Shown here: one piece after another, positions 11,189-22,883 of the stretch
Position numbering within the stretch: position 1 is the stretch's first letter
Layout of the letters: the number at the start of each line of letters is the position of its first letter
Assembly: GCA_027924645.1 (NCBI GenBank)
Contig: BSBN01001687.1
Location: 1-64,000 of the forward strand
Source of the DNA: Cunninghamia lanceolata
Lineage: Eukaryota; Streptophyta; Pinopsida; Cupressales; Cupressaceae
Direction: 5' to 3'
DNA length: 64,000 bases
Notes under the pieces: model-generated
Database searches by the model: none
Seen by the model: only the letters and a program-made list of their open reading frames with translations
What the model was told of the DNA's origin: nothing
Made by a program: the position numbers and the translations under genes

Positions 11189-12703
11189 TGGTGCAGGAAG
11201 ACCCCTTCAACAAGATAAATATGCACAAGAGGGAGATGAATAAGGCTTTAATGTGTTTTAGACATTAAATGTTACCATGTAGCATTTGTATGTCATTGTC
11301 AAATGTAGCATTTTGTGTTGACATTTTATGTTTTAATATCTCTTCCCGAGGCCAGTATTTAGCATCATGGATAACAGCAGACAGTTGGGTTATGTGCAGG
11401 ATCAAATCAAATGTGTCGTATTATCTGATGTTTTGTTGTCTTATGCAAAACAAGTGCTGTGTGATTAATTAGGGATTTTTGTTATAATCTTGGTTTAAAC
11501 AAAACCCTGAAAACAGAGGAGAGGGGAATCGGTAACAAAACAGGGAAGGTGGTCGAAGAATAGGGACTCTTCCACCTTCAGAAATATAAAAGGTAGGAAT
11601 CCTTGTAAACAGCAGATGTTCAGAAAAGTTGGAATGAAGAAATAGTAATTCTGTCAAGTGTGTTACAAATTCTAGATTTTGTGTAAATTCCCTGTATATT
11701 GAATTGTCATGTGTATCTTATCTGTATAGAATCATTTTGTATTTAATTTAGTCCTTCTGTGGTCGAGATGTACAATTAAATCCATTCCACTGGTGGATTT
11801 CTGTGAAATCAATGGAATGGACTTGTAAAATAGTTTTTTGTTTTGTTTTCCTTTTGTTCATGGTCATGACAGAATAGAAACCGCGAGATTCATTACAGAG
11901 GAGGTTATTGGCATGAGATTCAGATGTACATTTTATGTATATACGTCAATTACATGCTGGGAATAGTTTGTGAGTATATCATATTTGTATGTGAGTATCA
12001 TCATGTGTATATCCTATGAAGAAAGGTGTGTATAAAAGTCCTCTGGGTTACGCTCTTGTTGTTTACTAAAGATACAAGCAGTGTGTGTATCGTTAATGTA
12101 CCTGAGTACATTTCATGTATATATCACATTTATATGCGAATATACATTTTCATGTATATCCTGCATCTATGTATCGGGTTGAAGTATATCAGAGAAACTG
12201 ATAGTAGATGGTCGCAAGTGGTTGAACCAATTCAAAGGTTCAATGGTTCAACGGCTACAGCAGGTTCATTTGGTTTGACGAATGCATGTTTAAGAAGCTA
12301 AAGTATCTGCTTCGAGTGAAGAAAAGACCGTTGAAGGAACTTTGAGATGGCAGAAAGAGTTTGGTTGAACCTTTGAACTGGTTCAACGGTTCAAATGGTT
12401 CAAGGGTTCGACCATTCATGTGGGTTCAAGGACTTAAGCCTGTTCGACAGAGATTGTGTTAAGTACTAGCAATAGTTGAACCAATGGTTGAACCGGTTCA
12501 GCAGTTCAACGGTTCAACAGTTCACGAATTTAGGGTTCATCAAAGGTTCATTCGAGGCGCCGGTTCAATAAGGTGCCGATGGAGTTGAGGGGTTCAATGG
12601 TTCAATAGATAATTGTCAAAAGAAGGAAGCATTGTGATTGTGGAGTTCTGGGAATTTGTACCAATCCCTTAATACTCTGTCGCCACTACCTGCTCTGCCA
12701 TCA
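11189..12703 (+). repeat. 5' LTR of C1
   Basis: About 1,515 bp, TG...CA. A TATA box AATATAAAAGG lies at about 11,582-11,592. The last third (about 12,230-12,606) holds 14 GGTTCA words plus several inverted TTGAACC words. The 3' copy at 17,447 is co-linear. Confidence 0.92.
11582..11592 (+). promoter_or_regulatory. TATA box of the C1 5' LTR
   Basis: AATATAAAAGG is conserved in the 3' LTR near 17,841. It lies about 390 bases into the LTR and likely marks the U3/R region. Confidence 0.55.
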
Positions 12704-12705
12704 AG

Positions 12706-12718
12706 TGGTATCAGAGCC
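12706..12718 (+). other. Primer-binding site of C1 (initiator tRNA-Met type)
   Basis: TGGTATCAGAGCC lies two bases after the 5' LTR. TGGTATCAGAGC is the well-known plant retroelement primer site complementary to the 3' end of initiator tRNA-Met. Confidence 0.9.
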
Positions 12719-12752
12719 AAGGAGTATCTTTTGGGAAGAAGCAGCAAACAAA

Positions 12753-14525
12753 ATGTCAGACGAAGAGGGATCATCAGAGTACCCAGCAAAAATGACCAAC
12801 GCTGAGTTGGCGGCATTAGTGAGAAAGCAAATGGCAGAGAGCAGAGCAACTCAGGCTCAGAATCAGGCTTTGAAAGAGGAGGTAGAGAAGTTGAGGGATA
12901 GAGTAGAGAAAGGGGAAGAAGATTCTAGTAAACGAGAAGACAGGGATGAAGAGGAGATCCCTAAGCAGGAAGAGATAGATGTTCCTGCAGACCAGAGACC
13001 CTTACTTAATGCTCTCAAATCCATGGAGAAAAGGACCATGGATATGAAAGTAGACCTGCTAATGTTTGCAGGGAAAATGGAACCTAATTCAGTGATGGAG
13101 TGGATAGACTCCTTGAATAACTTCTTTGAGACTGAGGAAATCCCAGACCACCAAAGGGTGAAGATGGCTCAATCCAAAATGAAAGGGGTTGCACTAACTT
13201 GGTGGAATTTCATCCAAGATGATAGGGTGAAAGAGGGAAAGAACAGAGTTGCAACATGGAAGAGAATGATGGCTTTAGTGAAGGAGGCCTATGTTCCATT
13301 GGATTACAACATCCAATTACATAAGAGGAAACAAAACTTGAAGCAGAAGGAGCTAGATGTCAGCTCATACACAGAAGAGTTCATGAAACTATGTGTCAAA
13401 ACAAAGGTAAAGGAGGGTGAGGAAGAGAAGGTAGCAAGGTACCTCAATGGATTGAGGTTTAACATCCAAGAAGATTTAAATCTGCATAACCCAGATACAG
13501 TCCAAAAGTACTACCAGTTAGCACTCAAAGTGGAAGAGAAATTAAAGAGAAGGCATGAGCAGAACAATAAAGGAAAAGGGAGACAGCAAAGGGGAGGAAG
13601 AAGCCCTTTCAGAGGTAGAGGAAATGGATTTGGATTCCAAGGTGAATCAAATCAAGAGAGCAGTAAAGGAGACAATAGTCAAAACCAAGGGGGAAGTTAC
13701 AGTCAAAGAGGAAATTTTAGGGGCAAAAGACTGCCATTTAGAGGGAGATCTCAGGGCAAAGGACCTATCAGATGTTACAATTGCAATCAAGAAGGCCACA
13801 TAGCCAGCAGATGTCCAAGAAAGGCAACAAGTTCAATAGGAGAAAGGAGGATCAATCTGATCCACGAATCTGATTGTCAAAGTGTAGCAAGCTCAAGCAC
13901 TAATCAAAGTGTGAATGCTCCTGACAGTTATGGGTATCTTGAGAATGGAGAATCTTTGATGATTAGGCGTGCAATGACCACCATGAAGGTGCCTGGAAAA
14001 GAACCTCCACAAAGGAAGTCTCTCTTCAGAACTACTTGCAAGGTAGGAGGAAAGGTATGTAAAGTTCTGATTGACTCTGGGTCTACTGAGAATTTTGTGT
14101 CCATTGAGATGGTAGAAAAGCTTAAGCTTAGGAGACTGCCACATCCTTGCCCATATAAAATTTCATGGCTCACCCAAGGTCAGCAAACAGTTGTGGATGA
14201 ACAGGCTTGGGTAGAACTTCAAATTGGACCATACAAGGATAGGTTACTATTTGACATTGCCAAGATGGATGCTTGCCATCTCCTATTTGGAAGACCATGG
14301 CAGTATGACTTGAAAGCATACCATGATGGAGTTAGAAACACATATTCAATCACCAATAATGGTAAGGTGATAGAGCTACTACCATTAATGGAGAATGAGG
14401 TGGAATCAAAAGGAAAAGAAGTTAAAGTGATGATAATAGAAGGCAAACAATTCATGAAAAGGATAGTAGAAGAAGGAGCAGTTGCATATGCTCTAATTCC
14501 ATGCCTAAAGGTGAACAAGGAATAG
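12753..14525 (+). pseudogene. C1 gag and protease part of gag-pol
   Basis: The ATG at 12,753 (MSDEEGSS) is chosen because in-frame codons upstream of it overlap the primer site. The capsid-type gag core lies around residues 130-250 (ALTWWNFIQ, TWKRMMALVKEAYVP). An Arg/Gly/Gln-rich stretch follows, then a CCHC zinc knuckle CYNCNQEGHIASRC (about residue 340) and a retropepsin active site LIDSGSTENFVS (about residue 440). A TAG at 14,523 ends the block, but RT follows in the same frame, so this is one polyprotein ORF with a premature stop. Gag forms the particle; the protease processes the polyprotein. Confidence 0.92.
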
Positions 14526-15842
14526 CGGCAAGAAGTCAAAGGAGAGAAGAGGCAAAGGTTCATAGATCCTGCTGTCCAAGAGCAATTGGACAAGTATCAA
14601 GGCATCATCTCTAATGGAATACCAAGGTCCCTACCACCTATGAGGGACATCAGCCATTGCATAGATCTGATCCCTGGATCTACACTCCCAAACAAAGCAA
14701 TGTACAAGCTTACCCTAGAGCAGAATACAGAGGTAGCAAGGCAGATTGAGGAATTGTTGGAGACAGGCCTAATTGGCAAGAGTTTAAGCCCATGTGTAGT
14801 ACCAGCTGTACTAGCACCAAAGAAGGAAGGCACTTGGAGACTTTGTACTGATTCAAGGGCTATCAACAAGATCACAATCAGGTATAGGTTCCCAATACCT
14901 AGGATAGAAGATTTGCTTGATTACTTGGGGGGTGCTAAATATTTCACAAAAATAGATTTAAAGAGTGGCTATCATCAGATTAGGATTAGGCTAGGAGATG
15001 AGTGGAAAACTACATTTAAGATGAATGAGGGGTTATATGAGTGAAAGGTCATGCCTTTTGGTTTGTCCAACGCCCCTAGTACCTTTATGAGGTTGATGAA
15101 TGAGGTCCTGAGGGAATTCATAGGTAAATTTGTCATAGTATATTTAGATGACATCCTAATTTTCAGTAATACAAGGGAAGAGCACCTCAACCATATAGAC
15201 TTGGTCCTCAAAAGATTACATGAAGAACAGCTAATGCTCAACTTAGCAAAGTGTTTGTTCATGCAGGAAGAGATCATCTACTTGGGATTTGTTATCTCAC
15301 ATAACAAACTGAAAATGGATCAAGAGAAGGTAAGTGCCATATTGTCTTGGCCAACTCCTAAAACCTTGAGTGATGTTAGAAGTTTCCATGGGTTAGCAAC
15401 CTTTTATAGGAAGTTTATAAAAGGGTTTAGTCATGTTTGTGCACCCATGCTTGACACCATAAAAGGAGGATAGAAGTGCAGGTTCACTTGGACAAAGGAG
15501 GCAGATGATTCATTTGAAACATTGAAGAGGAAAGTGGCAGAGTAGCCAGTTCTTGCACTTCCTGACTTCAATAAGATTTTTCAAGTAGAATGTGATGCTA
15601 GTCACATGGCAATTGGAGCAGTACTCACTCAAGAAGGTAGGCCTATTACATTTTTCAGTGAGAAACTAAATGATGCAAAGAAGAGATACTCATCATATGA
15701 TTTGGAGATGTATGCTCTAGTACAATCACTCAAAAAGTGGAGGCATTACTTGATGCCCAAGGAATTTATAGTGTTCACAGATAACCAGGCCCTTAGTTTC
15801 ATAAACAGTCAAGAGAGGCTGAACCATAGGCATATGAAGTGA
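14526..15842 (+). pseudogene. C1 reverse transcriptase and RNase H part
   Basis: Same frame as gag. RT motifs: [41 protein letters not shown] and the catalytic YLDDILIFS near 15,140. RNase H follows with VECDASHMAIGAVL and VFTDNQAL, so its acidic residues are present. Premature stops are TGA at 15,042, TAG at 15,471, TAG at 15,543 and TGA at 15,840; at 15,042 and 15,840 a conserved Trp is expected, so TGG to TGA changes are likely. The domains themselves are otherwise intact in this frame. Confidence 0.92.
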
Positions 15843-17081
15843 GTGGAAACTTTGCAAGCTTTCACCTTCACACTCAAGCACAAGAAAGGGGTCAAGAACA
15901 AAGTAGCAGATGCTTTGAGCAGAAGGGTTCTAACGATAAATCAGATTCAATTGGAAAGTGTTGGCATTGACTCTTTAAAGGCCATGTATGATGATGATGA
16001 AGACTTTGGAGAAATCTATAAGGTATGTATTTCCTTTGGTGACAAATATCATGTTGAGTTCTCTAAATTTCTGATCCAAGATGGATTACTTTTCAAAGGT
16101 GGACAGTTATGTATTCCAAGGTGTTCTATGAGACTGAATATCATTAAGGAGAAACATTGTGGGGCCATGGCAAGACATTTTGGTCTAGATAAGACTCTTG
16201 ATCTTGTGAAACGGCATTACTATTGGCCCAAGTTACAGTCAGATGTGAGGAAATTTGTGGAGGCATGTGTGATATGTCAGAAAGTAAAAGGGAGATCCAC
16301 TAATGCAGGTTTGTATCAGCCACTACCCATTCCTTCTAGGCCATGGGAGAGCATAAGCATGGACTTTGTATTAGGTTTGGCCTAGGACAAGGAAGGGATA
16401 TGATAATATTTTTGTTGTAGTAGACAGATTTAGTAAAATGGCACATTTCTTGCCATGCAAAATCACTTGTGATGCTTCATATGTTGCAGACCTATTTTTC
16501 AAGGAAGTAGTGAGGATACATGGATTGCCATTGAGCATAGTCTCAGATAGAGATGTAAAATTTATTGGCCACTTTTGGTGGACTCTTTGGAAGAAGCTTG
16601 GAACCAATTTATCCTTCTCATCAGCCTACCATCCTCAAATAGATGGGCAGACTGAAGTAGTTAACCATTCATTGGGAAATCTGTTAAGATGTTTGACAAG
16701 GTAGCATGGAGATAAGTGGGATAACATCCTACCACAAGCAGAATTTTCCTATAATGACACCATCAATAGGAGTACTGGGAATCACCTTTTCAGGTGGTAT
16801 ATGGTATTCATCCAAGAGGTATTTTGGAGCTAAGAGATCTGCCTGTAGGAGAGCCTATTAGTGCAGATGGAGAAGCTTTTGCTTCAGCTATCAAAGAAGT
16901 GCATGATCAAGTCAAGAACCAGCTTCAACAGACTACATTGAAATACAAAGCATATGCTGACAAGAAAAAGAGAGATGTACAATTTGATGTTGGAGATTTG
17001 GTGTGGGTTAATTTGAAGAAGGAGAGGCTCCCAAAAGGTAAATATACCAAGCTCATGCAAAGGAAGATTGGACCATGTTAG
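15843..17081 (+). pseudogene. C1 integrase part
   Basis: The HHCC zinc-binding part is visible as HCGAMARHFGLDKT...YYWPKLQ...CVICQK. The core begins at [12 protein letters not shown]; a frameshift near 16,381 moves it to another frame, where [14 protein letters not shown] and [10 protein letters not shown] are read, and a second one near 16,785 restores the original frame (VYGIHPRGILELRDLP). A TAG at 16,702 lies between them. The catalytic Asp residues are visible in MDF and SDR, and the Glu region in DGQTEVVN. The C-terminal part (FDVGDLVWVNLKKERLPKG) matches the usual integrase GPY-type tail, followed by TAG at 17,079. Confidence 0.9.
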
Positions 17082-17501
17082 ATTTTGAAGAAATGTGGGT
17101 AGAATGCTTATGAGATCCAACTTCCTCCTGATCTTGGATTATCACCCATTTTCAATATATGTGATTTGACTCCATACAAGCCAAATGCAGATGTCAAACA
17201 AGAACCATTGCAGGATGCAGCAGAAGATGATATTCCTAAGCATGATCCACCAAAATTGGAGAAGATATTAGACTCAAGAGTAACAAAGAAGATAAGGGAC
17301 AAAGAGTACATGGAGTACTTGGTAGCTTGGCACAGGCAACCTGTTTCAGAGGAAGTTTGGATGACTAAAGATCAAATTACAAAATATGGTGCAGATTTTC
17401 AAACTCTGATCTCAAAGGGGCTTGAGATCTCTTCTCCTGAGGAATATGGTGCAGGAGCACCCCTTCAACAAGATAAATATGCACAAGAGGGAGAAGAATA
17501 A
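17082..17501 (+). pseudogene. C1 C-terminal chromodomain, reading into the 3' LTR
   Basis: After TAG at 17,100 the frame continues through SPIFNICDLTPYKP and then a chromodomain-like stretch (ILDSRVTKK, YLVAWHRQP, EEVWMTKDQI) at about 17,262-17,376. This C-terminal chromodomain is the diagnostic feature of chromoviruses, where it guides integration to chromatin. The ORF ends at 17,501, 55 bases inside the 3' LTR that begins at 17,447, so the polyprotein tail is encoded by LTR sequence. Confidence 0.88.
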
Positions 17502-18964
17502 GGCTTTAATGTGTTTTAGACATTAAATGTTACCATGTAGCATTTGTATGTCATTGTCAAATGTAGCATTTTGTGTTGACATTTTATGTTTTAATATCTC
17601 TTCCCGAGGCTAGTATTTAGCATCATGGATAACAGTAGACAGTTGGGTTATGTGCAGGATCAAATCAAATGTGTCGTATTATTTGATGTTTTGTTGTCTT
17701 ATGCAAAACAGGTGCTGTGTGATTAATTAGGGCTTTTTGTTATAATCTTGGTTTAAACAAAACCCTAAAAATAGAGGAGAGGGGAATCGGTAACAAAACA
17801 AGGAAGGTGGTCGAAGAATAGGGACTCTTCCACCTTCAGAAATATAAAAGGTAGGAATCCTTGTAAACAGCAGATGTTCAGAAAAGTTGGAATGAAGAAA
17901 TAGTAATTCTATCAAGTGTGTTACAAATTCTAGATTTTGTGTAAATTCCCTGTATATTGAATTGTCCTATGTATCTTATCTGTATAGAATCATTTTGTAT
18001 TTAATTTAGTCCTTCTGTGGTCGAGATGTATGATTAAAGCCATTCCACTGGTGGATTTTTGAGAAATCAGTGGAATGGACTTGTAAAATAGTTTTTTGTT
18101 TTGTTTTCCTTTTGTTCATGGTCATGACAGAATAGAAACCACGAGATTCATTATAGAGGAGGTTATTGGCGTGAGATTCAGATGTACATTTTATGTATAT
18201 ACGTCAATTGCATGCTGGGAACAGTTCGTGAGTATATCGCATTTGTATGCGAGTATCATCATGTGTATATCCTGTGAAGAAAGGTATGTATAAAAGTCCT
18301 TCTGGGTTACGCTCTTGTTGTTTGCTGAAGATACAAGCAGTGTGTGTATCGTTAATGTCCCTGAGTACATTTCATGTGTATATCGCATTTGTATGTGAAT
18401 ATACATTTTCATGTATATCCTACATCTGTGTATCGGGTTGAAGTATATTGGAAAAACTGATAGTAGATGGTCATAGGTGGTTGAACCAATTCAAAGGTTC
18501 AATGGTTCAATAGCTACAACAGGTTCATTTGGTTTGACGAATGCATGTTTAAGAAGCTAAAGTATTTTCTTCGAGTGAAAAAAAGACCATCAAAGGAACT
18601 TTGAGACGGCGGAAAGAGTTTAGTTGAACCTTTGAACCGGTTCAACAATTCAAAGGGTTCAAGGGTTCAACGGTTTGACCATTCATGTGGGTTCAAGGAC
18701 TTAAGCCTATTCAATGGAGATTGTGTTAAGTACTAGCGATAGTTGAACTAATGGTTGAACCGGTTCAACGGTTCAACAGTTCATGAATTCAGGGTTCAGC
18801 GAAGGTTCATTCGAGGCGCCGGTTCAATAAGGTGCCGATGGAGTTGACGAGTTCAATGGTTCAATAGAAAATTGCTGAAAGAAGGAAGCATCGTGACTCT
18901 GGAGTTCTAGGAATTTGTACCAATCCCTTAATACTCTGTCGCGCCACTACCCGCTCTACCATCA
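17447..18964 (+). repeat. 3' LTR of C1
   Basis: Co-linear with 11,189-12,703, starting TGGTGCAGGA and ending TACCATCA. The first 55 bases are also the end of the gag-pol ORF. The GGTTCA-rich segment is retained at about 18,475-18,870. Confidence 0.92.
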
Positions 18965-18969
18965 CTTTT

Positions 18970-20183
18970 CCCTCATAAGGTTTAGCTCCCAGGTCTTTAG
19001 AGTGCATTTAGGACATTTTAGTTCATATTTTAGCATCCCGATGGAATGAGCTCTAGGTAACATGACAAATGCAACCTAGGAGGACCCCTTGAGCTATACC
19101 CTACCCAAAATAGGGGGAGGACTTGGGCACCCCTACCCTAATCCTGCCCTATTTTGGGGCAGCCCTAATTTCTGGGTGTCAATTTATGACCGTTAGTTGG
19201 TTCTTTTGCCGACCCAGTAAAGTTTGATTTTTAAAATCTTGGTGGGAATGCTTGTAGGTGCTTATATAAGCATGTGTAGGCATTCATTTTTAAACTAGAT
19301 TTCAATTAGATGATCATTGTGAACTGTAGGCATTCTCAAGGTGATTCAAGGCTTTCTATTGTGTTGCAAGAGCAGGCTTGTATGTTTTATGTGTTGATAT
19401 TTGTAGATTTGAGCTTCTCATGGCAAGAAGAGCATCTTCCTCCATGAGAGATTCACTACAAGGTGACATAATATTGTGTTTTTTTATCATTGATTCCTTT
19501 GGTTTTTGCCTCTGCCTCACAAGGGCATGCACTCTTTGTCTGACAATGGTGTTTAGAGACTTAAATGTCCTCTAGGGCTTGACTGAGGCAAGCCTCTAAA
19601 TACCACAACCCCCAAACTAAGTCTTGTAATTGTAGGTTACAAGTGTTGCATTTGGGAAAAGTGGAGTTGCAGGAAGGAGTGGCAGGAATCAAGGATTCAG
19701 GATCTAAAGAAAAGTTAGACAAAGGAGCACTTCCAGGACTAGGGTGCCTGCAATAGTGTCCTCTGCAGATAGATCTCAGGAAACAGAAGTTACAGGGCTG
19801 ATCAGTGTCGGAAGGAGGTCTAGATTAACTAAAAAAGTAGGTACCTTGGACTTGGGTGCCTACACCAGTGTCCCCGACTATTCTGCCTCGGAACCCCGAA
19901 AATAGTATTCTATAATTTGTCATTTTACTCCCGTTTGTAAGAGCTTTTTCTGTATTTCATCAATTTGTTTCAGTATTTGCATAATTAGGTTTTTAATGGT
20001 TAATTAGACACAAGAGAAGGAAAATTAATATTTAAATTCGCTAATCCAAGCTTCCCTTCATTTGCAAGTGACCTAGGGTATGATAGTGCTCGCCACTTGA
20101 CCCTAGATCCTTCAATGTTAGGGTGAAAGGAGGATTCAACATCTAGACAACAAAATATTAACAATCCAATTTTACCCTAAATA
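18970..20183 (+). repeat. 3' LTR of N, second part
   Basis: Resumes with CCCTCATAAGGTTTAGC, matching 5,998 onward in the 5' LTR, and ends ACCCTAAATA before the CCAAG target copy at 20,184. Confidence 0.88.
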
Positions 20184-20433
20184 CCAAGTATGCCTCAAAA
20201 TCTACAAGATCCTCATCATCATTAGGAGCAAATTTTGGGTCACCTCGGAGTATGCATGGTTTTGGATTAGGCCCAGATTTGTTGATGATAATAACCATTT
20301 TGACAAATGAGGATTGGACTAGGTAGGGATGAGAATATGAGTAAGATGAGTTAAGGTTGGAATGTTTTAGATTTGAGGTGTGGTGTTTGGTTGAGTTTGA
20401 CAATGTTTGTTTTTTAACACACACACAAAACAC
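20184..20433 (-). pseudogene. N-terminal part of the H ORF
   Basis: This minus-strand segment ends in an acidic stretch (APNDDEDLVDFEAYL) whose frame joins the Gln-rich part at 5,965 once N and one CCAAG copy are removed. The first Met offered is at 20,433 and is preceded by a (AC)n-like run on the minus strand; the true start is not certain. No domain is recognised in this part. Confidence 0.55.
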
Positions 20434-22824
20434 GGCAGATAAAATATTTTGGATGACTCTGATATAGAATTAGAGTAGAAGTCTGAATGGGGGCCTAGAT
20501 TAGCCCCAAATTTTCATTGGTCTTGCAAATTTGAAGACACTTGTAAGCATGCACAACTTAGGCTGGAAAGAGGATACTACTTGTTGAGTCCCTACTTGGA
20601 TTTCTCCATATACTGAGACAAAGCGGACAGCTAGAGATATTGGTGACACTGGCTCCCCCTTACACGACATGGGCACACTAACTCTCTTACCCTAAAGATC
20701 CAAAGATCTTATGAACTGAGGAATTTATGTCTCTATAATGAATAGTACATATAGGGCAGCTTCAAAGGTCCAACCTCCTGCACCAGCAAGCAAAAAAGGT
20801 TTTTGGCCTATATAACAAGTGGTTTCTAGTCAGTGTTTTGGGATAATCTGGTGTCTATACATGCAATAGTTCACTCATTTAAGAGGCCTCCCATCCCTCA
20901 GAAAGGGTTTTCATGCATCACATGATTACTAAGGGAGACTTCCGTCGGTATAGAACAGTGGCACCAGGTGATTGATGACTTCCGTCACAACCACAATTAT
21001 TTATATAGCAGACCGAAACGAAAGTACCGCTTATGTTGTTCCCTCTCACAAATTAGGAGGTAGGCCCTCTAAGGGATTAAAAACATAAAAATGATGGGTC
21101 TGGCTTCTAATCACTGAGTTTGCGCAAGGTGAGACCATACACCTACCACCTTTACAAGCACAACAAACAATTATTAATTAACCCCCTAGTTAACCTATGA
21201 GTAAACAAACATATTGAAAAATATATTTAATCAATGAAAGCCCTGCAAAACCACCATTAGTAGTTTCAATTTGGAATCTTTTCCTAGCAGATGTCATAAT
21301 GCTGCAAATAAGATATCAGTAGCATAAAATCTCTATGAAAGTGTGAAAAACATGAGACATCAAGTAAATACCCCCTTTTGCAAACCACCGAGATGAAAAG
21401 GCCAAGAAGACAATTCTGGAGAATATCTAAAAAATTTGATTATTTATAGCTAAACTAATAGCAACATCAGAAACTAGATGAAATTCTAAGCACTTTAAAA
21501 AAAAGTTTCACAAAAAATGGATTAAATTTGCAAAAGTTCTAAGCCTTTGAAGTTTGCATGCAAGTTTGACTTTGACTATGAAAATACTTGATGAAATGGC
21601 CCTATTACCTGATGAAACCTATACGGTTATGTAGTTGACTAAACTAGCTCTCCAACAAGCCCTTGTTTACGTGATTGCGATACCATATGAGGAAGTTATG
21701 AGAAAAACAAAAAATCTGCCCTATTAGGGCATGCAGAAGGGTTAGGACAAGCTCTGATAGTTAATAAAAACTGCTGATAGTTTTATAAACTTCCTGTTAC
21801 ATGCAAAAGTTATCCTCCGATGGTTAAGGTATATACTAGTAGTTATGTTGCAGCGATGCCCCTTGGTCACAAATGTGATAGGGGGCTATAAAAAGTACAA
21901 AAAAAAGAATAAAACTATCGACTAAACTGTCATCTAAGTGTTAAAGCTCCAAACTAAATATCGGTTGCAAATTTAAATGTTTAAAAACCCAAACTAAATA
22001 TTTAAAGTTTAGCCACCAAGGTCATGGTTTAGGGTTTAGGTAAGGGATTAGGTTTAGAATGGGAACTGGAACATTGGAGGTGACCATAGATTTCACGGCA
22101 GTGACACAAAACTTCTGGTGGCGATCAAGTGTGGCAGAGGAAGTGATTCTAGGGTATAGGAAGGAGGAGCAGAGCGACTGTGTTTTAGTGGTCAATGGAT
22201 AGATAAGGGTTGAGCAGGAGTGCTAAACATTGTTGAGTGGGCTGTGAAGGGAGTGAGCTGGGTGGCAATGGGATTAGAGTTTAGGTTGTATTTGCAGAGC
22301 CAACATATGAGATTGGCGGCGACAGATGTAGGTCAGAGATTTTGAGTGGCGATAAGATTAGTCACCACCACTGCTAGCGGTGGTGACTCCAACAGAGTGG
22401 AGTGGAGATCAAATTTCATTGGTAATGAAACTAGCCAAGAGTTTTAGAGTTTGAGTAGCATCATTTAGGGTTTGGAATCATTCGACAAGGGTGTAGGGTG
22501 TTAGATTTTTAGATGAGGCAGAAGGTGAGACACCAGGGCAGTGGGCTAGGTTGACGACGGAGACAGAGTATTTTAGGGTTTATAGTAGGGTAACAAGCTC
22601 TGTAGAGAGTTCTCAATGGCTGGCTGGTCAAAATGAGAAGGTGACAAGGTCATTGAAGATGGTAACTAGGGCATTCAAGCCTGCAACATCAATAATTTAA
22701 AAAAAGTTATCACCTGCAACAAAAAATAACACAAATTTTGAATCTGCAAAACCCTAGAATTACCCTGCAAGAGAAAATTGTAGCCATAAATACAAACAAA
22801 AAACCAAAGATGCACACAAAGATT

Positions 22825-22883
22825 GAACCAGATTCAGTACGGTCGGTCCGTACCGTACGGATCCGTATTGTACGGACTGGTTC
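22825..22883. repeat. Nested inverted repeat built from GTACGG/CCGTAC
   Basis: GAACCA (22,825) and TGGTTC (22,878) enclose GTCCGTAC (22,846) and its exact reverse complement GTACGGAC (22,870), with further CCGTAC, GTACGG and ATCCGTAT words between them. The outer and inner arms are in register on the right but spaced by 15 bases on the left, so any hairpin has a bulge. It lies in the H leader. Confidence 0.6.

Larger units (their letters stand above)
11189..18964 (+). mobile_element. Element C1, full-length chromodomain Ty3/gypsy (chromovirus), decayed
   Basis: LTRs at 11,189-12,703 and 17,447-18,964 start TGGTGCAGGA and end CCATCA. CTTTT at 11,184-11,188 and 18,965-18,969 is an exact target duplication; the undisturbed site can be seen in the sister LTR at about 5,995. 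Inside are a tRNA-Met type primer site and one gag-PR-RT-RNH-INT-chromodomain frame (12,753-17,501) with eight premature stops and two frameshifts. LTR divergence over the first 350 bases is about 3-4 percent by eye, mostly transitions, lower than that of N, as expected for the inner element. Confidence 0.93.
5966..20183 (+). mobile_element. Element N, pol-less LTR retrotransposon, interrupted by C1
   Basis: Two direct repeats starting TGTAACGTCAAAAAATGTCC flank an internal region of about 3.9 kb. The 5' LTR is 5,966-7,228; the 3' LTR is 11,155-11,188 plus 18,970-20,183, split by C1. Flanking CCAAG occurs at 5,961-5,965 and 20,184-20,188, an exact five-base target duplication, and the H frame resumes across it. 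The internal region encodes only a short unknown acidic protein (8,670-9,450) and repeats; no protease, RT or integrase was found, so N is non-autonomous. The LTRs differ at roughly 7 percent of positions over the first 330 bases compared by eye. Confidence 0.85.

Noticed and set aside
12706..12718. tRNA-like text at TGGTATCAGAGC sites
   Set aside because: These are primer-binding sites complementary to initiator tRNA-Met, not tRNA genes; no cloverleaf can be drawn around them.
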